Under the pieces are notes generated by a model, which saw only the letters and a program-made list of their open reading frames with translations, was not told the DNA's origin and did not search any database. Made by a program: the position numbers and the translations under genes. From the NCBI RefSeq assembly GCF_000521215.1, contig NZ_KI928932.1, forward strand, positions 271,316 through 331,260: a stretch of 59,945 nt of DNA. Direction: 5' to 3'. The DNA is from Labrenzia sp. DG1229. GTDB lineage: Bacteria > Pseudomonadota > Alphaproteobacteria > Rhizobiales > Stappiaceae. Below, one piece after another: positions 53,877 through 59,945 of the stretch (position 1 is the stretch's first letter; each line of letters starts with the position of its first letter).

Positions 53877-55503
53877 CCTGCCAAAAACCATCCGGGAAAA
53901 TCTCCATTTTCTGTGCGCGGAGATCGACGGTCAGCTGCTACAGCTTGAGGCTTTCTTCAAGGAGCCGACAATTGCGCGTGCCAGACGGATCTTGGAACGC
54001 GCAGGCTATGCCCATAACCTGAAGGCCCGCATTCACGCCGCCTGCGTCCGGCAACTGGCAAACACCAGAAAAGACAATCGAAAACACCTCACTCTGCGCA
54101 GCCTGGAACTCGTGGCAACCGATCTGCAACGGATCGCCAACCTCGCGCGTCAGTCGCTGCGGCATGTCGAACGCATCGATACGTTTGAAACGCTTTTACC
54201 TGAAAGGTATCCGGCGATCGTCAGGTCCGTGCGCAAGGGCGTCGGCAAGATCGAGAACGCGTTTTTCGACAATGACAGCAAGCAGGCGATCGAGATCGGC
54301 GAGCTTCAGAAAGAGATCGAGACCGACTACCGGAAGCTGTTCAAGGCTTATACCAGGGACATGGGAAATCCGAAACTCAGGCCCGCGGACATTGCCAACA
54401 GTCTTCTGGTGGCCAACGAATTCCAGAGAATGGGAGACTCGCTAAACACGATATGCGAAGCGCTGATTTCGGCCAATATCGGCCAGGCGGTCAATCTTGA
54501 ACGTTATTTCGCCTTGCAGAGCTTGAAGTCGGTTCTAAAGGGTACAGGTGGTGGCCTCAAGATCGAAACAATCGCCGAAACGCGTTCGGGAAGTTCCGTC
54601 TCTGCCCTGAAGAACAGGAAGACCGAAGAAGTCGCTGCCGTTTTCAAGGATGGAGAAAAAAACAAGGTCAGGGAAGAGCGGGCGGGCGTGAAGAGCTGGC
54701 ACGAAATCTATCCCGGTCTGGCACCGAAGATCCTCTCCTACGAAAAACGCGACCAGTCCGCAGCGCTGCTGATCGAGCACCTGCCGGGCACGACGTTCGA
54801 GCACATCGTCCTCAACGGGTCCGAGGAAATCTGCAAAAAGGCGCTCGCGAGTCTTTCAACAACACTCAAGGACGTCTGGAAACAGACAAAGACGTCAGAA
54901 CCGGCCGAGCTTGGCAGCATGCAGCAATTGGCGGAACGCCTAGACGAAGTGCGCCGGATCCATCCTGAATTCAAGGATCCTGCCACACGTTTTTCGGGCC
55001 AGAAGCTGCCTTGCCTGGATGACCTTGTCGCTGAAGCATCAGCGCGTGAAATGAAGGTGTCAGCGCCGTTTTCCGTCTATATTCACGGCGACTTCAACGT
55101 CGACAACATCATATACGATCCGGACGAAAACAGGATCCACTTCATTGATCTGCACCGCTCCCGCTACATGGACTATGTTCAGGACGTCTCGGTCTTCCTG
55201 GTATCGAACTATCGGCTTCAGGTGCGCGACAGGGACACGCGACATCGGATCATGCAGCTTTCCCTGGCTTTTTATAAATCCGCCAAGGCCTTCGCCCGCA
55301 AGCATGGCGACGATACATTCGAGTTTCGCCTCGCACTTGGACTTGCACGGTCCTTCGCCAGCTCCACCCGGTTCATTTTCGACAAGCAACTCTCAAGGCG
55401 CATGTGGCTGAGGGCGCGCTATCTGATCGAACAGGCGATCGCCTGCAAGGCCGGCGAGGAAGCACGGCTCCGGCTCCCCATGAAGGAGATCTTCGTTGAC
55501 TGA
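53869..55503 (+). CDS. PhoU-like / aminoglycoside-phosphotransferase-fold fusion protein
   Basis: 544 residues from ATG 53869. The first about 230 residues are helical and PhoU-like (LRSLELVATDLQRIANLARQSLRHVERI, then a second repeat with NEFQRMGDSLNTICEALI). The C-terminal part is a kinase of the APH fold: SYEKRDQSAALLIEHLPGTTFEHIV, and a catalytic HGDFNVDNIIYD at about 406-417 with metal-binding IHFIDLH. It would phosphorylate a small molecule. It overlaps both neighbours, so it is integral to the cluster. Confidence 0.82.
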   Translation: MTNLPKTIRENLHFLCAEIDGQLLQLEAFFKEPTIARARRILERAGYAHNLKARIHAACVRQLANTRKDNRKHLTLRSLELVATDLQRIANLARQSLRHVERIDTFETLLPERYPAIVRSVRKGVGKIENAFFDNDSKQAIEIGELQKEIETDYRKLFKAYTRDMGNPKLRPADIANSLLVANEFQRMGDSLNTICEALISANIGQAVNLERYFALQSLKSVLKGTGGGLKIETIAETRSGSSVSALKNRKTEEVAAVFKDGEKNKVREERAGVKSWHEIYPGLAPKILSYEKRDQSAALLIEHLPGTTFEHIVLNGSEEICKKALASLSTTLKDVWKQTKTSEPAELGSMQQLAERLDEVRRIHPEFKDPATRFSGQKLPCLDDLVAEASAREMKVSAPFSVYIHGDFNVDNIIYDPDENRIHFIDLHRSRYMDYVQDVSVFLVSNYRLQVRDRDTRHRIMQLSLAFYKSAKAFARKHGDDTFEFRLALGLARSFASSTRFIFDKQLSRRMWLRARYLIEQAIACKAGEEARLRLPMKEIFVD

Positions 55504-56386
55504 TCTGAAAATCGGGGTTGTCGGAATTCCCGGCAGATGGTCCACCGAGGCACTCGCAGATGCTTTGGAAGCGGAAACAGGTTACCGCTGCGTGGTCGAC
55601 ATGGCAGGCGTTGTGCTCGACCTGCAAAATCGCACCCTGACGGCCGGCGATACCAATCTGTGCGACCTGGACGGCCTGGTGATCAAGAAGATCAGTCGGG
55701 ACTACAACCCGGCTATGCTGGACCGGCTCGAGATGCTGCGAATAGCCGAGAGCGCAGGCGTACGGATTTTTTCCAGAACGTCTTCGATTCTGGGTCTGGT
55801 CAACAGGTTGAACTGCACGGTAACTCTTTCGAACGCGGGCATTCCGATGCCGGCAACCTGCGTGACGGAAAGCATAAGCGAAGCACTTGCGGCCGTGCAG
55901 CGTTTCGGTAGCGCCGTCTTCAAGCCGCTGTTCTCCACAAAGGCACGTGGCATGACCTTGATGGACGCCGACATGGGTGCGACCGCACTCAGGGATGGGA
56001 TTACCGCCTTCAAGGCCGAAAATCCGGTGATGTATCTTCAGAAGAAAGTCAATCTGTCCGGCCGGGATCTCGGCATGGTGTTCCTTGGTGGAACGTACCT
56101 GGGAACCTACGCAAGGGTTGCGCAGACCGGCAGCTGGAACACCACGATCCTCCATGGCGGCAAGTATGAGCCCTTTGAACCGGATCAGGACGTGATCGAT
56201 CTGGCTGAAAGGGCGCAGGCTCCCTTCGAACTTGATTTCACGACGGTCGATGTCGGACTGACGGCTGACGGGCCGATCGTTTTCGAAGTCTCCGCCTTCG
56301 GTGGTTTCAAGGGGGCTCTGGAAGGTGCATCCATCGACGCCGCCAAGCTCTATGCAGGTCACATGGTTTCAAGGCTCCGAAAATGA
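55496..56386 (+). CDS. GAK-system ATP-grasp enzyme
   Basis: 296 residues from a TTG at 55496 preceded by AAGGAG. The RimK-like ATP-grasp layout is visible: RTSSILGLVNRLNCTVTLSNAGIPMPATCV, then AVFKPLFSTKARGMTL (ATP-binding lysine), and FEVSAFGGFKGALEGASIDAAKLYA at the end. It joins an acid to an amine or thiol using ATP; the substrate is unknown. It overlaps the kinase-B gene by 4 nt. Confidence 0.85.
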   Translation: MTDLKIGVVGIPGRWSTEALADALEAETGYRCVVDMAGVVLDLQNRTLTAGDTNLCDLDGLVIKKISRDYNPAMLDRLEMLRIAESAGVRIFSRTSSILGLVNRLNCTVTLSNAGIPMPATCVTESISEALAAVQRFGSAVFKPLFSTKARGMTLMDADMGATALRDGITAFKAENPVMYLQKKVNLSGRDLGMVFLGGTYLGTYARVAQTGSWNTTILHGGKYEPFEPDQDVIDLAERAQAPFELDFTTVDVGLTADGPIVFEVSAFGGFKGALEGASIDAAKLYAGHMVSRLRK

Positions 56387-57483
56387 CCGGTATCACCGTA
56401 AGGGACCTGGTCGACACGCTGGCACCGGTCCGGGCGACAATGACCTCCGACCCGTTCTGCCTTTCGGTTGGCGGCTACGTTCTCGAGATCCGTTGTGCAT
56501 CCGGTGCGCTCCTTGCTGAACTGCTGAGTTATTTTCAGCATGTCATCACCGCACCAACCGAACCGGACATGACGGTGTATGCACTTGGGCCGGCGGAATT
56601 GCCGTTTGATTTCAATTACAAAGACTGGGTGCGTGAACCCGGAAAGACCAACCGGAAGGATATGGTCTGCGATCTGGAAAACGGCAGGTTGGTTCACAAG
56701 GTGCGCACCGGCGTGCAGTTTCTGCAATCGCCGGACTGGGCAATTGCCTTTGGCCCGACAGACACCAACTCCAACCAGGTCATCAACTTCATCAACACCC
56801 AGATCCTCAACCATTTTCAAAGAGAAGGCTGGGTTGCCTGTCATGCGGCAGCAGTGAAGACCGCAGACAAAGGTCTCGCGATCGCCGGCCTGTCCGGCGG
56901 CGGCAAATCAACCACGATGCTACGCCTGATGGAAGTGGCCGGCACTCAATATGTCACCAACGACAGGCTGCTTGTGCGCGGGAATCAGGATGGGGCGAAT
57001 GCACTCGGTGTTCCGAAGCTCCCGCGCATCAATCCCGGCACCATCGTTACCAACACGCGCCTGTTCGGCCTCATCGACGAAGAGCGCGAAGAAGAACTCA
57101 GGAACATGGAACCCGACGAGCTTTGGCATCTTGAGGAAAAGTACGATCTTTTCATCGATGACATTTACGGGCCCGGACGCATTTCCCACGATGCTCACCT
57201 GACTGACTTCTGGGTCCTGAACTGGTCGAGAGACAGCAGGGCACCGACCAACGTGTCCAGGGTGAAGCTCGGCGACCGGTCGGATCTCCTGTCCGCCATC
57301 ATGAAAAACCCCGGACCTTTCTACCAGACCAAGGCCGGGCCGTTCTGGACGGACCGGTCTTCCGTGGAACGCAACGCATATCTTGCAGCCCTGGAAGGCA
57401 TCCAGGTCTGGGAAGTCACGGGACATATCGATTTCGATGCACTCTTCGATGCAGGCACTGAACTCCTGGGCCAACGAGGATGA
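56383..57483 (+). CDS. HprK-related kinase B
   Basis: 366 residues with Walker A GLSGGGKST at 169-177 in the HPr-kinase context HAAAVKTADKGLAIAGLSGGGKS, followed by TNDRLLVRG and a C-terminal helical part. HPr kinase phosphorylates a protein serine; the relative's target is unknown, with the neighbouring amphi-Trp protein a candidate. Overlaps both neighbours by 4 nt. Confidence 0.88.
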   Translation: MTGITVRDLVDTLAPVRATMTSDPFCLSVGGYVLEIRCASGALLAELLSYFQHVITAPTEPDMTVYALGPAELPFDFNYKDWVREPGKTNRKDMVCDLENGRLVHKVRTGVQFLQSPDWAIAFGPTDTNSNQVINFINTQILNHFQREGWVACHAAAVKTADKGLAIAGLSGGGKSTTMLRLMEVAGTQYVTNDRLLVRGNQDGANALGVPKLPRINPGTIVTNTRLFGLIDEEREEELRNMEPDELWHLEEKYDLFIDDIYGPGRISHDAHLTDFWVLNWSRDSRAPTNVSRVKLGDRSDLLSAIMKNPGPFYQTKAGPFWTDRSSVERNAYLAALEGIQVWEVTGHIDFDALFDAGTELLGQRG

Positions 57484-58181
57484 CTGATCGTTTTGCCATC
57501 CTTGTGCGCCACGCCGCTTATCATCAAAAACCGGGAACGCCGAGTGCACTTCAACCATTTGGGCTTACAGATGCCGGCAAGGAACAGGCAATGGCCGCAG
57601 GCCGGGAAGTTGCAGCTCTCGCGCAAAGCCAAAAGTGGCGGCTGGCAGGGGAAATCTTCTGCTCCAGGCAGCTGCGGGCCTGGCAAACTGCGACACTTTT
57701 GAGCCATTCAATGTCCGATGCGACCGGTCTTGATCTTCGGATCACGGAAGACGAAGCGCTTGCCGAACGCAGCGTCGGCGCACTTGCCAATTTGACTATC
57801 CCCGAAATCGAACGAACCCTGCAAGAAGACCCCCGCTACCCGATACCACCGGAAAACTGGAAAGCCGACAGTCACTACAGACTGCCTGTCCAAGGGGCTG
57901 AAAGCCTGCTGGAGGCCGGCACACGTGTCGCTGATTTTCTGAAGAACCGGCTAAGCGTATTGAATAATCTAGCTGACGCAAACGCACAGATTTTTGTTGG
58001 CCATGGCGCTGCCTTGCGCCATGCGGCCCATCATCTGGGTGTGCTCGAATTTAAGGATATTCACCGCCTCAGCATGCATCACGCCAGACCTGTGGTGCTG
58101 AAGCGCGCGCAGGACAAAACCTGGCATCACCACACAGGTGCCTGGAAAGAGCGAAGTTTGCTGGAAAACACAACGGACTGA
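57480..58181 (+). CDS. Histidine phosphatase superfamily protein
   Basis: 233 residues. The phosphate-pocket motif is LVRHAAYHQ (RHA rather than RHG), with FGLTDAGKEQA, and a second histidine in FVGHGAALRHAAHHLG. It would remove a phosphate that the cluster's kinases add. Overlaps the kinase-B gene by 4 nt. Confidence 0.83.
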   Translation: MTDRFAILVRHAAYHQKPGTPSALQPFGLTDAGKEQAMAAGREVAALAQSQKWRLAGEIFCSRQLRAWQTATLLSHSMSDATGLDLRITEDEALAERSVGALANLTIPEIERTLQEDPRYPIPPENWKADSHYRLPVQGAESLLEAGTRVADFLKNRLSVLNNLADANAQIFVGHGAALRHAAHHLGVLEFKDIHRLSMHHARPVVLKRAQDKTWHHHTGAWKERSLLENTTD

Positions 58182-58202
58182 GATTCACGGCAAAGAACAA
58201 AG

Positions 58203-59552
58203 ATGACAAACAGAACCCTGACCCCGTTTCTCCCGCCGATCGCTGCCGGTGCTTCCGACAGCTTCGGTATACCGGAGAGTTTCGTGCCCTGGCCGCTCGG
58301 TACGGATCACGACTTCATGCCCTCTGCGGACGCAGAACCGGATCTTGCCGCGAGCCTGGTCAGGGCAAACGCGCTCGGGCCATGGGACTGGCCGGAAAAG
58401 CCAGTCGTTTTCATTTCAGATCCGCACGCCGATGCGGAAAGTCTTCTCAGATCCCTTGTTGCAGCCCGTGTCGTCGACCGCATCGGAACCGGATTGACGG
58501 AGTTCGGTCTCACCGGGTTCGGCAGAAGCTGCCAGATCATCATAGGTGGCGACTGTCTCGACAAGGGGCCAAGCAATCTGGACCTGCTGGATTGTCTCGC
58601 CACATTGATGAAGTCCGGTGCAGACGTGGTGCTTCTGGCAGGCAATCACGACTTGCGCCTCTTCCTCGGACTGGAATCCCTTGCGGGAAGCCGAAAGTCG
58701 ATCAATGCGCACATGTTTGTCCGTATGGGGAAAAAGGTCCTGCCGCTCATGCGAGAGATCTTCGACCGTCATGTCGATGTGGAAACAGCTATGGCAGGCC
58801 TTCCGGACGAAAAAACCTGTCTGGCCTGCATGCTTCCGGGCAGGAAATGGAAAAAACACTTTCCCAGGGCCGCCGCGGGCCATCTCAACGAGGCCGCGAT
58901 CCGCAAGGAAATGCGCCGGCTGAAAAAGAAAATGGAAAAGTTCACGGATCATGTGGAAGAAGCCGGCCTGTCGATCCGGCAACTCTATGCCGCTGCTCTG
59001 ACATGCAGAGACCTGTTTATCAATCCCGCCGGGCGCTACGCCTGGTTTTTCCAGTCCATGAAGGCCGTTCACAAAAGCGGTTCGCTCCTTTTCGTTCATG
59101 CGGGCGTCGATGACAACATGGCAGACCAGATCGCCGCCAGGGGCATCGCTCACGTGAACCGGCGCTTCAGGAAGGAAAGCCGGAAGGACCCCTTTGTCTT
59201 CTATTCCGGTACCATCGCGAACCTGATGCGCACAAAGTACCGCGACATCGATCATCCACTGACAGAAAGGGGTGTCGACGACCTTCACCAGGCAGGCGTC
59301 AGGATGCTTGTACACGGTCACATAAACCGTCACAGCGGCCAGGAACTGAAATCAAGGCACGGTCTGCTGCACCTGGAGGCGGACATAACCCTTGACCGGC
59401 ATTCCAGAAGCAATGAAGGTCTGGATGGCATTGGAACGGGGGCCACAATCATTCATCCGGACGGCAATATCATCGGGATCAGCTGCGACTATCCCCATGC
59501 CAAGTTATTCAACCCGGTCCAGATACTTCATCAGCACGGGATGGCGCGATGA
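58203..59552 (+). CDS. Metallophosphoesterase of the GAK-type cluster
   Basis: 449 residues. Calcineurin-type motifs in order: FISDPHAD, IIGGDCLDKGP, LLAGNHDLR, FVHAG and MLVHGHINRHS. It cleaves a phosphoester with two metals. A Lys-rich insert (KEMRRLKKKMEKFTDHVEEAG) at about 240-260 is unusual. It lies 21 nt after the phosphatase gene and overlaps the amphi-Trp gene by 4 nt. Confidence 0.85.
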   Translation: MTNRTLTPFLPPIAAGASDSFGIPESFVPWPLGTDHDFMPSADAEPDLAASLVRANALGPWDWPEKPVVFISDPHADAESLLRSLVAARVVDRIGTGLTEFGLTGFGRSCQIIIGGDCLDKGPSNLDLLDCLATLMKSGADVVLLAGNHDLRLFLGLESLAGSRKSINAHMFVRMGKKVLPLMREIFDRHVDVETAMAGLPDEKTCLACMLPGRKWKKHFPRAAAGHLNEAAIRKEMRRLKKKMEKFTDHVEEAGLSIRQLYAAALTCRDLFINPAGRYAWFFQSMKAVHKSGSLLFVHAGVDDNMADQIAARGIAHVNRRFRKESRKDPFVFYSGTIANLMRTKYRDIDHPLTERGVDDLHQAGVRMLVHGHINRHSGQELKSRHGLLHLEADITLDRHSRSNEGLDGIGTGATIIHPDGNIIGISCDYPHAKLFNPVQILHQHGMAR

Positions 59553-59824
59553 TGGAACGCAAGGGCCGTTTCCGGCATCAGTCGCTTCAGGACAGGAAAT
59601 CCATCCAGAAACTGCTGGATGCGGTCAAACGCGGGATCTCGAAGGGAGAACTGCAGTTCGGTGACGATACAGGCGATATCACGCTCGAACCGAATGGCCT
59701 GATGAACCTGCGGGTTACCGCAACCAATGAAGACGGCCAGTCCAGGCTGGATCTGCGCATCACCTGGACAAACGACACCCAGGACAAGAAAGACAGCGGC
59801 AAGCTGAAGGTCAAGGGCGGGTGA
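59549..59824 (+). CDS. Amphi-Trp domain protein
   Basis: 91 residues: RFRHQSLQDRKSIQKLLDAVKRGISKGELQFGDDTGDITLEPNGLMNLRVTATNEDGQSRLDLRITWTND, the amphi-Trp pattern of a short helix followed by amphipathic strands ending in a Trp. It is a hallmark partner of GAK systems (GRASP, Amphi-Trp, Kinase) and could be the substrate of the kinase or ligase. Its stop lies within a 9-bp hairpin. Confidence 0.85.
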   Translation: MMERKGRFRHQSLQDRKSIQKLLDAVKRGISKGELQFGDDTGDITLEPNGLMNLRVTATNEDGQSRLDLRITWTNDTQDKKDSGKLKVKGG

Positions 59825-59834
59825 TCCCGCCCTT
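59813..59834. terminator. Hairpin at the end of the GAK-type cluster
   Basis: AAGGGCGGG at 59813-59821 pairs with CCCGCCCTT at 59826-59834; the loop holds the amphi-Trp stop codon. No T-run, but it lies between convergent genes and may act as a bidirectional stop. Confidence 0.6.
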
Positions 59835-59842
59835 GTGGCCCG

Positions 59843-59945
59843 TTATCGCAGCGGGCGTTGTCCGAACGTGTTGATCGTCTCGAGGCGCTCCAGATTGATG
59901 ATTGTGGAGAGCATGAGCCGGTCCTGGGTCCAGTCGGCAGGTTTC
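59843..59945 (-). CDS. C-terminal end of an unidentified protein (5' end outside window)
   Basis: A minus-strand frame enters from the window edge and ends at TAA 59843-59845, giving KPADWTQDRLMLSTIINLERLETINTFGQRPLR. The residues look coding but do not identify a family. It is convergent with the GAK-type cluster. Confidence 0.45.
   Translation of the reverse strand, partial: KPADWTQDRLMLSTIINLERLETINTFGQRPLR

Overview
The window reads as a chromosomal segment of a GC-rich marine-type alphaproteobacterium, most like Stappiaceae/Roseibium or a relative. The grounds are several TRAP transporters, a Cys-type formate dehydrogenase cluster with DUF3305/DUF3306 proteins, RpiR/TetR-controlled catabolic operons and dense ATGA-type gene overlaps. 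This placement comes from protein content read by eye, not from a search. No phage, transposase, rRNA, canonical tRNA or CRISPR array was seen.

Layout. 1-5.2 kb: end of an unknown gene overlapping urocanate hydratase (hutU), then a TRAP transporter. 5.2-7.1 kb: a secreted GH3 enzyme and a carboxymuconolactone-decarboxylase-like protein. 7.4-9.75 kb: tungstate ABC transporter tupBCA. 10.6-24.8 kb: a large formate dehydrogenase (FDH) locus holding structural subunits, Tat-target peptide, TorD chaperone, DUF3305/DUF3306, ferredoxin, Mrp ATPase, lipoate-ligase-like protein and small DUF proteins. Two genes in it, a WD40-cytochrome c and the large ferredoxin, each carry a single-base frameshift. 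25-29.8 kb: Bcr/CflA-type efflux pump behind a terminator-like hairpin, a serine hydrolase, a decayed copy of the efflux pump 3' end, and two unknown genes.

29.9-35.8 kb: an RNA-repair locus, rtcB and rsr (Ro60) on the minus strand with divergent rtcR. The 1.1 kb between rsr and rtcB is not empty. It holds six tandem Y-RNA-like elements sharing a GGCGRATGCC / TTGYCGCC end motif. At least three contain a T-arm and acceptor/D-arm arrangement in circularly permuted order, that is, a tRNA mimic.

36-43.7 kb: membrane proteins, a B12-binding radical SAM protein, a TetR/NmrA-like pair with two identical-geometry operators, a beta-carbonic anhydrase, and a caspase-like protein with a heme-c motif next to a YceI-OmpA fusion. 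43.9-53.2 kb: an RpiR-controlled catabolic operon (N-formylglutamate amidohydrolase-like hydrolase, TRAP transporter, glutamine-synthetase-like ligase, aldehyde and alcohol dehydrogenases) that could form a gamma-glutamylation route for an amine or amino alcohol. 53.4-59.8 kb: a tightly overlapping GAK-type cluster (Nudix, PhoU-kinase fusion, ATP-grasp, HprK-related kinase B, histidine phosphatase, metallophosphoesterase, amphi-Trp protein) of unknown function. The window closes with the convergent 3' end of another gene.
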